Source of the DNA: Rhizobium sp. Q54
GTDB taxonomy: Bacteria > Pseudomonadota > Alphaproteobacteria > Micropepsales > Micropepsaceae
Direction: 5' to 3'
DNA: 64,000 nucleotides
NCBI GenBank assembly: GCA_945882615.1
Contig: CAMCWK010000004.1
Coordinates: forward strand, 88,895-152,894
Shown: one piece after another, positions 1 through 9,557 of the stretch
Position numbering within the stretch: position 1 is the first letter of the stretch
Layout: each line of letters begins with the position of its first letter
Notes under the pieces: model-generated
The model's database searches: none
The model's input: only the letters and a program-made list of their open reading frames with translations
Told to the model about the DNA's origin: nothing
Position numbers and translations under genes: made by a program

Positions 1-38
1 TCTATGCCGAAGAGCAGGCGGACGTGCCGCCGGCATGA
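1..38 (+). CDS. 3' end of an upstream gene (partial)
   Basis: The frame starting at base 3 reads [11 protein letters not shown] and stops at TGA 36-38. That stop overlaps the queA ATG in an ATGA junction, which is how most genes here are joined, so this is probably the tail of a co-transcribed upstream gene. Eleven residues are too few to identify the product. Confidence 0.45.
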   Translation, partial: YAEEQADVPPA

Positions 39-1078
39 AGGTTGACGCCTTCGATTTTGAGCTGCCGGAGCGGCTGATTGCCCTGCGACCCGCCCGCCCG
101 CGCGATTGCGCCCGCCTGCTGGTGATACGCCCCGGCGGGTTGGAGCATCGGTTGGTATCCGACCTGCCGGATTTCCTGTCAGCGGGTGATGCGCTGGTCA
201 CCAACGACACAAAAGTGATCGCCGCCCGGTTGCATGGCGTAAGGTTGCGCGAAACCGGGCCGGCCAAGATCGAGATTTTGCTGCATCGGCGCCTGTCTCC
301 AGACTGTTTTTCCGCACTGGCGCGCCCGGCGCGCAAGCTGGCGCCAGGGGACGCGTTGGAGTTCGGTTCGCTCAAGGCCTTTGTGATGAGCCGGGGCGAG
401 GCAGGTGAAGCCGAAATCCGCTTTGCTCTTTGCGGGACGGCGCTTGACCAGGCGATCGCGGCACAGGGCGAAATGCCGTTGCCGCCCTATATCGCGGGCA
501 AGCGCGATGTCGATGACGCCGATGCGACGGATTACCAGACGGTCTTTGCGCGCGAAGCCGGATCGGTAGCGGCGCCGACCGCGGGCCTGCATTTCACGCC
601 GGAGTTGCTGGCGCGGCTTGCCGGCAAGGGTGTTTCGCGCGAAGCGGTTACCCTGCATGTGGGGCTGGGTACCTTCCTGCCGGTAACAGCGCAAGACACC
701 GGCCAGCACCGCATGCATGCCGAGCGCGCTGTCCTGCACACGGACACCGCCGCCCGCCTGAACGCCGTCCACACGGGTGGCGGACGCATTGTCGCGGCAG
801 GCACCACCAGCCTGCGCACCCTGGAAAGCGCGGCGGATGAAAGGGGCCAGCTGCATGGTTATGACGGCGACACCGACATCTTCATCACCCCGGGCTACCG
901 CTTCCGAGCGGTGGATATTCTGCTGACCAATTTTCACCTGCCGCGCTCGACCCTGTTCATGCTGGTGTCCGCTTTCATGGGCCTAGACGTGATGCGGGCG
1001 GCCTATGCCGAGGCGATACGGGAGAATTACCGTTTCTATTCCTATGGCGATGCCTGCCTGCTAATCAGGCCGTCATGA
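35..1078 (+). CDS. queA: QueA, S-adenosylmethionine:tRNA ribosyltransferase-isomerase
   Basis: The enzyme transfers and isomerises the ribosyl group of SAM onto 7-aminomethyl-7-deazaguanine in tRNA, giving epoxyqueuosine in the cytosol. The 347-residue protein has the usual family length and typical QueA stretches: the N-terminal [15 protein letters not shown] block, the GEMPLPPYI segment near residue 150, [14 protein letters not shown] near 182 and [19 protein letters not shown] near 300. It overlaps tgt by 4 nt (ATGA), matching the common queA-tgt operon. This is housekeeping sequence and appears intact. Confidence 0.97.
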   Translation: MKVDAFDFELPERLIALRPARPRDCARLLVIRPGGLEHRLVSDLPDFLSAGDALVTNDTKVIAARLHGVRLRETGPAKIEILLHRRLSPDCFSALARPARKLAPGDALEFGSLKAFVMSRGEAGEAEIRFALCGTALDQAIAAQGEMPLPPYIAGKRDVDDADATDYQTVFAREAGSVAAPTAGLHFTPELLARLAGKGVSREAVTLHVGLGTFLPVTAQDTGQHRMHAERAVLHTDTAARLNAVHTGGGRIVAAGTTSLRTLESAADERGQLHGYDGDTDIFITPGYRFRAVDILLTNFHLPRSTLFMLVSAFMGLDVMRAAYAEAIRENYRFYSYGDACLLIRPS

Positions 1079-2214
1079 GCGATTTTCGGTTTGAACTACT
1101 GGGTCAGGATGGCGCGGCCCGCACCGGCGTCATCCATACGCCGCGCGGTGATATTCGCACACCTGCCTTCATGCCCGTGGGCACGGCCGCCACGGTCAAG
1201 GCGATGTTGCCACAGAGCGTGCGGGAAACCGGCGCCGACATCCTTTTGGGCAATACCTATCACCTGATGCTGCGGCCCGGCGCGGAGCGTGTTGCCCGAC
1301 TTGGGGGACTGCACAAGTTCATGGACTGGTCGCGGCCGATCCTGACCGACAGCGGCGGTTTCCAGGTCATGTCACTGGCGGCCTTGCGCAAGATCACGGA
1401 AGACGGCGTGCGCTTCCAGTCCCATATCGACGGACATGCGGAGTTCCTGTCACCCGAACGCGCCATGGAAATCCAGCGCCTGCTGGGCTCCGACATCCAG
1501 ATGGTTCTGGACGAGTGCCCGGCCCTGCCGGCGGAAAAGCCTGTGATCGAAAAATCCCTGGCGCTGTCCATGCGCTGGGCGCAGCGCTCCAAGGATGCGT
1601 TCGGCCAGCAGACCGAGCAGGAGCGGGCAGGGCGAGCCTGTTTCGGTATCGTGCAGGGCGGCACCTATCCCGACCTGCGGGTGCGCTCGGCGCAGGCGCT
1701 GATGGAAATCGGCTTTGACGGCTATGCCGTGGGCGGCCTGGCGGTCGGCGAGGGCCAGCCGGCGATGTTTGAAACCCTGGAAGCGACCGTGCCACACCTG
1801 CCGGGCGACCGGCCGCGCTATCTGATGGGCGTGGGCAAGCCTGACGACATTGTCGGCGCGGTGCTGCGCGGGATCGACATGTTTGATTGCGTGCTCCCGA
1901 CCCGATCGGGACGCAATGGCCAGGCCTTTACCCCTGCCGGGGCGCTGAATCTCAAAAATGCGCGCTTTGCGGAAGATCCGGCGCCGCTGGATCCCGCCTG
2001 CGCCTGTCCGGCCTGCCGCCAGTTTAGCCGCGCCTATCTGCACCACACCGTCAAATCCGGCGAGATCATCGCCGCCATGCTGCTGACCTGGCACAATCTG
2101 ACCTACTATCAGGACCTTATGGCGCAGCTGCGCGGCGCCATTGCGCAGGGGCGGCTCGAAAGCTTCATCGCAGGCTTTCAAGCCGCCTATGCGCCCGGCG
2201 AGGCTGCTCTATAG
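1075..2214 (+). CDS. tgt: Tgt, queuine/preQ1 tRNA-guanine transglycosylase
   Basis: It exchanges guanine 34 of GUN-anticodon tRNAs for preQ1, the step before QueA. The 379-residue length is typical. [10 protein letters not shown] lies near residue 92, the nucleophile region [13 protein letters not shown] near 270, and a zinc cluster CACPAC near 309-314 is followed by histidines. The start is fixed by the ATGA overlap with queA. The pair marks the conserved left flank of the polysaccharide region. About 125 bp separate its stop from gmd. Confidence 0.97.
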   Translation: MSDFRFELLGQDGAARTGVIHTPRGDIRTPAFMPVGTAATVKAMLPQSVRETGADILLGNTYHLMLRPGAERVARLGGLHKFMDWSRPILTDSGGFQVMSLAALRKITEDGVRFQSHIDGHAEFLSPERAMEIQRLLGSDIQMVLDECPALPAEKPVIEKSLALSMRWAQRSKDAFGQQTEQERAGRACFGIVQGGTYPDLRVRSAQALMEIGFDGYAVGGLAVGEGQPAMFETLEATVPHLPGDRPRYLMGVGKPDDIVGAVLRGIDMFDCVLPTRSGRNGQAFTPAGALNLKNARFAEDPAPLDPACACPACRQFSRAYLHHTVKSGEIIAAMLLTWHNLTYYQDLMAQLRGAIAQGRLESFIAGFQAAYAPGEAAL

Positions 2215-2290
2215 CATTGTAAAACCTCGATAAATTCGTGTCCGGGCCGGCTTTGCGAGTTGGAAACAGGCCTAAAACCTGTTATGCAGC

Positions 2291-2312
2291 CGCGCTGTCC
2301 CGGCGCGTTTTT
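2291..2312 (+). terminator. Weak candidate intrinsic terminator between tgt and gmd
   Basis: CGCGC (2291-2295) and GCGCG (2303-2307) can pair over a 7-nt loop and are followed by TTTTT (2308-2312). The stem is only 5 bp, so the call is tentative, but it sits where the queA-tgt unit would be expected to end. Confidence 0.35.
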
Positions 2313-2339
2313 GCGAAAAATTTCAGGAGCTTGTCTGCC

Positions 2340-3428
2340 ATGTCGAACAAGGTTGCGCTTATCACCGGCGTTACCGGCCAGGACGGCGCCTACCTCGCGG
2401 AGTTCCTGCTTAAGAAGGGCTACGTCGTCCACGGCATCAAGCGCCGGGCGTCGTTGTTCAACACCGACCGCATCGATCACCTGTATCAGGACCCGCATGT
2501 GTCAGGGCGCAATTTCATCCTGCACTATGGCGATCTGACCGATTCCTCCAACCTGATCCGCATCGTGCAGCAGGTGCAGCCGGACGAGATCTACAATCTC
2601 GGCGCCCAGAGCCATGTGGCCGTCAGTTTCGAAAGCCCGGAATATACCGCCAATGTCGATGGCCTGGGGGCGCTGCGGCTGCTGGAAGCCATCCGCATCC
2701 TGGGCATGGAAAAAAAGACCCGTTTTTATCAGGCCTCGACATCCGAGCTTTATGGCAAGGTCCAGGAAATTCCCCAGAAGGAAACCACCCCCTTCTATCC
2801 GCGCAGCCCCTATGCGGTTGCCAAGATATATTCCTACTGGATCACGGTCAATTACCGGGAAGCCTATGGCCTCTATGCCTGCAACGGCATCCTGTTCAAT
2901 CACGAAAGTCCGTTGCGCGGCGAAACCTTCGTCACCCGCAAGATCACGCGCGCCTTGTCGCGCATCAAGCTGGGGCTTCAGGACTGTCTCTATCTGGGCA
3001 ATCTTGATGCGCGGCGCGACTGGGGCCATGCGAGCGATTATGTCGAGATGCAATGGCTGATGCTGCAGCAGAAGGAAGCCGATGATTTCGTCATCGCCAC
3101 CGGCGAGCAGCATAGCGTGGCGGAGTTTGTGGAACTGGCAGCCGCTGAGTTGGGCCTGGCGATGACCTGGCGGGGCGAGGGCGACAAGAAAGTTGCGGTG
3201 AACGATAAAGGCCAGGAAATCGTGCGGGTGGATCCGCGTTACTTCCGCCCCACCGAGGTCGAAACCCTGCTGGGCGACGCCAGCAAGGCCCGCGAAAAGC
3301 TGGGCTGGGTGCCCAAGGTGGATTTCAAGTCACTTGTATCGGAAATGGTGCGCGAGGACCTGAAAGGCGCAGAGCGTGACGAGCTGGTAAAGCGCCACGG
3401 TTTTTCGGCCTACGATTATCATGAATAA
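2340..3428 (+). CDS. gmd: GDP-mannose 4,6-dehydratase
   Basis: It converts GDP-D-mannose to GDP-4-keto-6-deoxy-D-mannose, the first step to GDP-L-fucose (also to GDP-rhamnose or GDP-perosamine). This is an extended SDR with GVTGQDG at residues 10-16, STSELYG near 138 and the YAVAK catalytic pair (Y158, K162), plus the family block [20 protein letters not shown] chose ATG 2340, preceded by AGGAG at 2325-2329, giving 362 aa. The longer upstream frame adds 34 residues unlike the family and crosses the hairpin at 2291. It overlaps fcl by 8 nt. Confidence 0.96.
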   Translation: MSNKVALITGVTGQDGAYLAEFLLKKGYVVHGIKRRASLFNTDRIDHLYQDPHVSGRNFILHYGDLTDSSNLIRIVQQVQPDEIYNLGAQSHVAVSFESPEYTANVDGLGALRLLEAIRILGMEKKTRFYQASTSELYGKVQEIPQKETTPFYPRSPYAVAKIYSYWITVNYREAYGLYACNGILFNHESPLRGETFVTRKITRALSRIKLGLQDCLYLGNLDARRDWGHASDYVEMQWLMLQQKEADDFVIATGEQHSVAEFVELAAAELGLAMTWRGEGDKKVAVNDKGQEIVRVDPRYFRPTEVETLLGDASKAREKLGWVPKVDFKSLVSEMVREDLKGAERDELVKRHGFSAYDYHE

Positions 3429-4398
3429 AGACGACATCATCTATGTCGCGGGCCATCGCGGGCTGGTCGGTTCGGCCATCGTTCGTGCCCTGACGGCGGG
3501 CGGGTATGGCCGTATCGTCACCCGCACCCATGCCGAGTGTGACCTGACCGATGCCGGCGCGGTGGCGACGCTGTTTGAACAGGAAAAGCCCGCCTATGTC
3601 TTCCTGGCTGCCGCCAAGGTGGGAGGCATTCACGCCAACAACACCTTTCCGGCCGAGTTTATCCGCGACAATCTGGCGATCCAGACCAATGTGATTCACC
3701 AGGCGTGGAAAAGCGGTACCCGGCGCCTGCTGTTCCTGGGAAGTTCCTGCATCTACCCCAAGGAAGCGCCACAGCCGCTGAAGGAAGAGTATCTGCTGAC
3801 GGGGCCGTTGGAGCCGACCAATCGGCCCTATGCTCTGGCCAAGATAGCCGGCGTTGAAATGTGCTGGAGCTATAACCGGCAGTACGGCACCAAATTTGTC
3901 GCGGCGATGCCGACCAATCTCTATGGCCCGGGCGACAACTATCACCCCGAAAACTCCCATGTAATCCCGGCGTTGATTCGCAAATTCCATGAAGCCAAGC
4001 TGGCGGGCGCCAGCGAGGTGACTGTCTGGGGCACTGGCACCCCGCGGCGAGAATTTCTCTACAGCGACGATATGGCCGCCGCCTGCCTGTTTGTGATGAA
4101 TTTACCGGACGCGCGATTCGCGACCCTGCTCGGAAGCAAGGATGACAGCTTCGATCCGCCGCTGATCAATATCGGGGTTGGCGAAGACTTGACTATTCGT
4201 GAGCTGGCCGGGCTTGTCGCCCGGATCGTCGGCTTTGAAGGGCGGATCGCGACGGATCCGTCCAAGCCGGACGGGACCATGCGCAAGTTGACGGACGTCG
4301 GCCGCTTGAACAGCCTGGGCTGGCGCGCCGCCAAGGACCTGCGCGAGGGTCTGGCGGATGCCTACAAGGCCTTTTTGGCGCAGGAGGCCGGCCGCTAG
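3421..4398 (+). CDS. fcl: GDP-L-fucose synthase (3,5-epimerase/4-reductase)
   Basis: It turns the Gmd product into GDP-L-fucose using NADPH. The 325-residue SDR carries [11 protein letters not shown] near residue 12, [15 protein letters not shown] near 105, the RPYALAK pair (Y137, K141) and the [25 protein letters not shown] block that defines the family. It overlaps gmd by 8 nt and its stop directly abuts the next ATG, so gmd-fcl-SGNH forms one unit. L-fucose is therefore a likely component of a glycan made here. Confidence 0.96.
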   Translation: MNKDDIIYVAGHRGLVGSAIVRALTAGGYGRIVTRTHAECDLTDAGAVATLFEQEKPAYVFLAAAKVGGIHANNTFPAEFIRDNLAIQTNVIHQAWKSGTRRLLFLGSSCIYPKEAPQPLKEEYLLTGPLEPTNRPYALAKIAGVEMCWSYNRQYGTKFVAAMPTNLYGPGDNYHPENSHVIPALIRKFHEAKLAGASEVTVWGTGTPRREFLYSDDMAAACLFVMNLPDARFATLLGSKDDSFDPPLINIGVGEDLTIRELAGLVARIVGFEGRIATDPSKPDGTMRKLTDVGRLNSLGWRAAKDLREGLADAYKAFLAQEAGR

Positions 4399-5517
4399 AT
4401 GGCGAGGTGTGCGGGAAAAATCGCCGGGATTCTAGGTTACCTGCTGTTTCTTTTAGTCCTGATCGAAATAGCGCTGCAGGTTTTCTATTACGTCACCGCC
4501 GGTGATTTCCTGTTCCGGCGGGTGGCGTTGCCCATCTATCAGCCCGAGAAATTCGCCGGCTTCATGAACCGACCGGGGCTTTCCTTCGATCACCACACCA
4601 ATGAATTCCGCGCCCGTTATTACATCAACAAGGCGGGGTTCCGGGTGCCGCGGCCGGGCATCGAATATTCCGTCCAGAAGCCGGCCGATACCTACCGCAT
4701 CATGCTGCTGGGCCCATCCTTCGCCTATGGCTGGGGCGTAGAGTATGAAAAAAGCTTCGCTGCCCTGCTGCCGCGCTTTCTGGCGCAGCGCGGCTTTGCG
4801 AAAGGACGCAAGATCGAGCTTATCGATGCGGGGATCCCCGCCATGTATGCGGCGCCGCAGCTCAACTGGTATCAGCATGTCGGCAAGGCATATCAGCCCG
4901 ATCTTGTGGTGCAGCTTGTCTATGGCTCGATGTCCGTTCCCAGCAGCACCGCGACCAGGTTCGATGTGGATGCCAGCGGCCATCTGACCGAAAGACGGTT
5001 GACCGCAGCGCAGCGCTGGCGCGAGCGGGCAAAGCAGCTCGCCACCGTTTTTTATGGCTGGATGGTCTGGACCGAGATTGATGCCCGCCTGAACGCCGAC
5101 ATCAGCGATACGGTTGCGGGGGCGGGCCGGGAGCTTCATCAGGCGTCCGTATTTGATCCGGGCAAGCCGAGCGAGCGCGATACCATGAAGCTCTACAATC
5201 GCTTGGCGAGCGTGGTGCGAGCGTCCGGCGCGCAACTCAAGATCGTCTATTTCCCGCTCAGCTATGGCGTGCATCCGCAGGATGAAAGCAGGTGGCGCCA
5301 CCTAGGCCTGAAAGACGTTGAGGCGCAGAGGGCTTTTGATGCCGCCTTCGTGAACTACCTGGACGAACGGAACATCCCCAGCGTCAACATTACCGATGAT
5401 CTGCGGGATGCCGCCAAGGACGGCAAGCGGCTTTACTACTGGCTGGACATTCACTGGACGCCAGAAGGAAACGAGGCTGCTGCGCAGGCCGTCGCCAAGG
5501 CCCTGGCGGCGCCATAG
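4399..5517 (+). CDS. Membrane-anchored SGNH/GDSL-like protein, possible acyl-ester enzyme
   Basis: The 372-residue protein starts with one hydrophobic helix (about residues 8-32), predicting an inner-membrane anchor with the rest in the periplasm. The catalytic serine block reads LLGPSFAYGWG (S107), with GPS where GDS is usual. The C-terminal DIHWTPEGN (D350, H352) resembles the D-x-H-W-T-P-E-G motif of AlgJ/AlgX-type SGNH domains. It follows fcl with no gap (TAG then ATG), so a role in adding or removing acyl groups on a fucose-containing glycan is plausible. That function is inferred. Two other SGNH proteins occur in the window. Confidence 0.7.
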   Translation: MARCAGKIAGILGYLLFLLVLIEIALQVFYYVTAGDFLFRRVALPIYQPEKFAGFMNRPGLSFDHHTNEFRARYYINKAGFRVPRPGIEYSVQKPADTYRIMLLGPSFAYGWGVEYEKSFAALLPRFLAQRGFAKGRKIELIDAGIPAMYAAPQLNWYQHVGKAYQPDLVVQLVYGSMSVPSSTATRFDVDASGHLTERRLTAAQRWRERAKQLATVFYGWMVWTEIDARLNADISDTVAGAGRELHQASVFDPGKPSERDTMKLYNRLASVVRASGAQLKIVYFPLSYGVHPQDESRWRHLGLKDVEAQRAFDAAFVNYLDERNIPSVNITDDLRDAAKDGKRLYYWLDIHWTPEGNEAAAQAVAKALAAP

Positions 5518-5785
5518 GCGCGCATTTATTATCCCCCGCCCGAGCCTGTGGTTCTGAATGCCCATTTCAGAGTAACACACAAATAAAACTGTAGATATTT
5601 ACACTCTGCGGAAGGCGGCGAGCAGGGTGGTCTTGGGCCAGCGTTGACTGCTCTCTTTTCGCTTGTATTGCCCGTGTGTCTGTCGCAGAAGGACACGCCT
5701 TGTCCAACATCGTACGTAGGTTTGGCGACGAATCGTGGGACTGGATGATGGGATCGACAGACCGTATGGCGCAGATCCCAGGTGA
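5518..5785. other. Intergenic stretch before tRNA-Lys
   Basis: I see no gene with good support here. TTGACT at 5644-5649 resembles a -35 box, but no well-spaced -10 follows. A 31-codon frame from TTG 5700, preceded by AAGGA at 5688-5692, runs into the tRNA (stop at 5793). It could be a remnant or chance. A tRNA promoter must lie somewhere in this stretch. Confidence 0.4.
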
Positions 5786-5860
5786 GAGCCCGTAGCTCAG
5801 TGGTAGAGCATCTGACTTTTAATCAGAGGGCCGATGGTTCGAAACCATCCGGGCTCACCA
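5786..5860 (+). tRNA. tRNA-Lys (anticodon UUU)
   Basis: A full cloverleaf can be drawn: acceptor GAGCCCG/CGGGCTC, D stem GCTC/GAGC, anticodon stem TCTGA/TCAGA with loop CTTTTAA (anticodon TTT), variable loop GGGCC, T stem GATGG/CCATC with loop TTCGAAA, discriminator A, and an encoded CCA at 5858-5860. It separates the gmd-fcl unit from the legionaminate region. I saw no second copy of its 3' end, so no attachment-site duplication is claimed. Confidence 0.97.
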
Positions 5861-5907
5861 ACTACACCAACGATCCGCCTTGGCACCCGCGGGTTCGACA
5901 GGCAACG

Positions 5908-6771
5908 TTAGCGTATCGCCTCAACATAAAGCGACATTTGGGGATGCGTGCTGTCGAACTGTTCCGAACCGCGCATAAGTACCGATACGGACTGGCCGCG
6001 TCCCGAACGATAGACATTGGTAAACCCGGCATCGCGCAAGAAACGCATTACTTTATCGTGCGTCCACCACGAGATATGGCTGCTGGGATTTTTCGGGTCG
6101 TAGGGGCACTGGCCCGTGAAGAAATCCAGCGAGCCTTCAAACCCCTTCTCCGCGATTATTTTCCGGATCTCGGCAGCATGATACTTCACCGGGCTCGGCG
6201 CCTTGCTATGTGGGGCCAGCGGGGCCGCGACATGGTCAAGCCACCTTTCCTCAAGCGCGACCGACCCTGGTGGTACGGTCCAGAGGCCTTCATACGATCC
6301 GGGGGTTTTGTACCAGTTATCCCAATAGAACCAGTCAGCATCACCGCGCATTAGCGCGCGAAACTCCGTCTCCGCATCCGGCCCCGTGGTCACGCGGATA
6401 ATCCCGCCGGGCTTGAGCGCGCGATACGCATTGAAAAATAGATTTCGAACACCAGCCTCTTTGATATGCTCAACGGTGTGTGAGGTGTAGATGATCTCGG
6501 CCGTTCCGTCATTGATCGGCAGTGGCTCCAGGGCCATCAGGTCGTAAGGGATAAAGTTTTTCTGGGTACCGCTGTACCATTCACTGACATAATCGAGATT
6601 GGTCCAGTAAGGATGCCAGAAAGTCTCCGAGCCGATATTGTAAAAGGGCCTTTCCTTCAGCCGTTCCGGTGAATACAGGCGCTCATACAACGGGAGATTA
6701 TACGGGCTGCGCTTCCGGGAGACGACAATCCCGGTGCGGTTTTCGATGAATTTTCGTAGGCAGTTTAGCAT
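5908..6771 (-). CDS. SAM-dependent methyltransferase-like protein
   Basis: The 287-residue protein has the middle of a class I methyltransferase: IIYTSHTVEHIKEAG near residue 95 followed by AYRALKPGGIIRVTTGPD near 115. These match the post-motif and motif III regions of Methyltransf_11-type proteins. The glycine-rich motif I is not obvious, so the N-terminal part is divergent. It is the last minus-strand gene before the tRNA and is divergent from the SGNH gene at 6913. The likely role is methylation of a glycan or glycosyl carrier; the substrate is unknown. Confidence 0.65.
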   Translation of the reverse strand: MLNCLRKFIENRTGIVVSRKRSPYNLPLYERLYSPERLKERPFYNIGSETFWHPYWTNLDYVSEWYSGTQKNFIPYDLMALEPLPINDGTAEIIYTSHTVEHIKEAGVRNLFFNAYRALKPGGIIRVTTGPDAETEFRALMRGDADWFYWDNWYKTPGSYEGLWTVPPGSVALEERWLDHVAAPLAPHSKAPSPVKYHAAEIRKIIAEKGFEGSLDFFTGQCPYDPKNPSSHISWWTHDKVMRFLRDAGFTNVYRSGRGQSVSVLMRGSEQFDSTHPQMSLYVEAIR

Positions 6772-6912
6772 GTCGCCTTATAACGTTCTGCGTCACATTA
6801 GCCAACAGATGTGATACAGAGGGGCGGCTTGGCGCTGTCGGCGAGCGGTTTATTTACAACTGGATTTTTTCGCATACAACTTGTCACTCTCTTCAAATTA
6901 CAAGGTCGGATA

Positions 6913-8016
6913 ATGAGTCCGGTTAAAACAAGATTCGTTGAATTTCTGATTATCTCTGCAGTTACCCTGCTCTTGCTCGAAATTGGGTTGCGCATGGTTG
7001 AATCCCTGCAGTACCGCGCCGTTCAGTTCGAGACGTATAAAAGGATTTATTCAGACGAGCGTGACAAACCTTACCTTTTCGGACTCAAGCCGAACATAAA
7101 CGTCAAGCTGGAAAAGGGGTTGTATGACTATACGATCGTAACCAACGCAAAAGGTCTGCGCGAGACCCGTAATTATGACCAGCTGGATCGCAGCGTTATT
7201 TTCCTGGGAGATTCTGTCGTCGAAGGGTCCGCCGTGGAGAACAACGAAACCATGAGCGCGGTCTTTATGCAGAAGACCGGCATAACAACGTTGAATTTTG
7301 GTGTGGGTGGCAGCAACACGGTGCAGGAGTATTTTTACCTGCAGGAGAAATTCAGGGAATCCTACAATTCCAAATTGATTGTTCTGGGTTTTTGTCTGAA
7401 CGATCTAGACGGCAACCGATATCGGCGATTTTTCGACCCCCAGTCTGGCAACTGGCGTCTTCACGATTATCTGGAGCCGGACGGACGCATCTCTGGAATG
7501 ACACTCCCCAGTGAGGCCCAGGTGCCGGTTATGTCTGCTCCGGTTCAATCGAGCGGAGTGTTGAGTTCCGTAAAAAATTTCCTGAAAGAATTCCGGGTGT
7601 TTGTTGTGCCCTACGAGCTCTTCCGGTCGATACAGTCAAAAAACAGAAGCGACCACAGCGATCCCAAGGTTTCTGAGGAAGATCTGGCGATGACGAGTAT
7701 CTATCTTGAAAAGATCAAGAATTTCTCGAAACAAAACGGCGCGGAGTTTACCGTCGTTATTCTACCGTATGAATCTCAGCTCCATAAAGATTATGCTCCG
7801 AATGGAAGGTTGCAGGATCAACTGATACCGATTCTGAAGAGCCTGAATATTCCCTATATTGACCTGCATGAACCAATGAGGCGTGTTGTCAAGGCTGCGC
7901 CCAATGAGCACTGGTTTCATGACGAGGCGCATCCAATGAAAATTGGCCATCAGTTTATTGGAACCTTCCTGGCTGATGAATTTTCAAAGCGATATCCGAA
8001 AATATTTTCGTATTAG
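6913..8016 (+). CDS. Membrane-anchored SGNH hydrolase-family protein
   Basis: The 367-residue protein has one N-terminal hydrophobic helix (about residues 8-26) and a large extracytoplasmic domain. It carries FLGDSVVEGS with S101, GVGGSNT near 135, FCLNDLD near 162 and the late HDEAHP block (D337, H340), so Ser, Gly, Asn and Asp/His blocks are all present. I chose ATG 6913, preceded by AAGG at 6902; the longer frame adds 34 residues upstream of the membrane helix. It looks AT-richer than queA-tgt. It may handle acetyl or other ester groups on a surface glycan. Its 3' end overlaps the convergent gene at 8013. Confidence 0.7.
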   Translation: MSPVKTRFVEFLIISAVTLLLLEIGLRMVESLQYRAVQFETYKRIYSDERDKPYLFGLKPNINVKLEKGLYDYTIVTNAKGLRETRNYDQLDRSVIFLGDSVVEGSAVENNETMSAVFMQKTGITTLNFGVGGSNTVQEYFYLQEKFRESYNSKLIVLGFCLNDLDGNRYRRFFDPQSGNWRLHDYLEPDGRISGMTLPSEAQVPVMSAPVQSSGVLSSVKNFLKEFRVFVVPYELFRSIQSKNRSDHSDPKVSEEDLAMTSIYLEKIKNFSKQNGAEFTVVILPYESQLHKDYAPNGRLQDQLIPILKSLNIPYIDLHEPMRRVVKAAPNEHWFHDEAHPMKIGHQFIGTFLADEFSKRYPKIFSY

Positions 8017-9557
8017 TTTCCGGCGGCGCTGTTGGCAGAGTCGTCTGGATGATTGCGGGCCATCGCCAGTAATGCATTCAGCGTATGTTTCAGGTCTGTC
8101 CGATGATAAGGGCGCTGCGCCGGACGGCGGCCTTCTTGTGCCATGGTTTTCAGGCGCGCCATTACGGCTTCCATGTTTGAAATGACATCCGCTTTGTCCG
8201 CCTTGAAAATCCCGGAAAACTGCATGCGGGCGTCTTCGGTGAGAAAGATGGGGCGATGGCCAAAAAAAGCCGACTCAACGGCAGTACTCGACATCAACGT
8301 CAGAACGGCATTCACGTTTCGCAGCAGGGCCGGCATCGGCAATGATGTTGCCTCTTCCAGAATAATACTCCGCCGCTTCAATGTGAGCAGCTTCTTGATG
8401 CCTGCGCCGCGGTTGAACGCCGGTACAGGGTGCCTGCGCAGCCACCACCGCCAGTGCGGCGGGGAGGCGCTAATCAGGTCCGCGAGATCATCCCACACCG
8501 CGCCATAGCCATCCAGGTCCTGCAACGGTACCAGAACGTCGAAATCACCTTCGTTGCGTTTTTTGATACCTGCAACGATGGCGTCGAACTCGCGGGTTTG
8601 CGGATTTGCGTCATCGAGCCAGGTCGAAAATTGCGGATGTCCGCCCCAGACCGCCAGGTGCCAGGGCTTTTCCAGTTGCCCGGCCCAGGCATTGATCGCC
8701 TTGGCATCCTCCTCGGACCAAGTCCAGAAAATGTCGGGCAGGATTGAATACCCTCCGCTCGGGACCGCCGACCAGAAATTGTAGGCCTCATGGCGACCGT
8801 CCTGTGATCCGTGCTGGATATCCACCGACAATACGCTCCTGCGCTCGCATGCGAGATTGAAGGCAAACCCGACATCCCAGTAATAGCTGACTGCGAAGCC
8901 GATCCTTGGTTGTGTCTTGGCCAGCACATGGTCAAACAACCGTGCCATTGCAGCAACCTTCACACCCCACCGCTTCAATACGCCAGGATCCAGCACGTTA
9001 AGATGGAAGCCCCTATCCTGCAGGAGTTTGCGAACATCGTCATGGTGCGGCAGTTCGACGTCGCGGGCACGCCGAGTGCGAGCGAGGAGCCGGCCCCAGG
9101 AGGCAATCCATTGCACGGAGTATGTGTCGCGTTCGCGCGGCAGTCTTTGGGCGCGCGGCTGCATCAGCAGGCTGCTGCCACCATTGGCCGCCAATGCGTC
9201 CATGAGGGGTGCGCAGTAACGGTCCCTCCATAGGCCCCTGATGAAATCTTGTGAGATGCCGTCCCCAAGGAACAGCGCGTCCACCGGACGCAAAAACAGC
9301 TTTTCGTGCCGCCAGTCGCGGCGATTTTCCAGCGGCTGGAGGAGGGGCGATGCGACATCGCGCAAAAGTTGCGAAGATCGGGCCACACGCGATTTTCGGC
9401 GGACACCCGGGACAGGATCATAGGCCAGTTCCGCGCGTCCCTCGGTCCGAACCAGGGGCCATACCGGCACGCCGTTCACATGCCAGCGAGAAACAGGATA
9501 AAGCTTTTCACATTCCTCGATCGTGGAAAAGAAATCGAGCAATTGGCTGGCACCCAT
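8013..9557 (-). CDS. Putative GT-B-type surface-carbohydrate transferase
   Basis: The 514-residue protein is soluble-looking and has no signal peptide. The second half has the feel of a GT-B fold such as capsule, CDP-glycerol or polysialyl transferases: DIQHGSQDGRHEAY near residue 246, a WTWSEEDAKAINAW segment, LAVWGGHP near 305 and a late block with SSTAVESAFFGHRPIFL near 430 where nucleotide-binding transferases carry S/T-x-x-x-E. It starts inside the flippase stop (TGATG), so the two are probably translated together. Transferring the nonulosonate made nearby is an attractive but unproven role. Confidence 0.5.
   Translation of the reverse strand: MGASQLLDFFSTIEECEKLYPVSRWHVNGVPVWPLVRTEGRAELAYDPVPGVRRKSRVARSSQLLRDVASPLLQPLENRRDWRHEKLFLRPVDALFLGDGISQDFIRGLWRDRYCAPLMDALAANGGSSLLMQPRAQRLPRERDTYSVQWIASWGRLLARTRRARDVELPHHDDVRKLLQDRGFHLNVLDPGVLKRWGVKVAAMARLFDHVLAKTQPRIGFAVSYYWDVGFAFNLACERRSVLSVDIQHGSQDGRHEAYNFWSAVPSGGYSILPDIFWTWSEEDAKAINAWAGQLEKPWHLAVWGGHPQFSTWLDDANPQTREFDAIVAGIKKRNEGDFDVLVPLQDLDGYGAVWDDLADLISASPPHWRWWLRRHPVPAFNRGAGIKKLLTLKRRSIILEEATSLPMPALLRNVNAVLTLMSSTAVESAFFGHRPIFLTEDARMQFSGIFKADKADVISNMEAVMARLKTMAQEGRRPAQRPYHRTDLKHTLNALLAMARNHPDDSANSAAGN

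Noticed and set aside
179..2181. Long minus-strand frames opposite queA and tgt
   Set aside because: They are antisense to two highly conserved housekeeping genes and have low-complexity Arg/Ala/Gly-rich translations.
5786..5860. Integration of a genomic island at tRNA-Lys
   Set aside because: The position is suggestive, but I found no integrase gene and no repeated tRNA 3' end within the window.
5782..6354. A 190-codon plus-strand open frame starting at the tRNA
   Set aside because: Its first residues are the translated tRNA-Lys itself (a common false ORF) and the rest is antisense to the methyltransferase at 5908.
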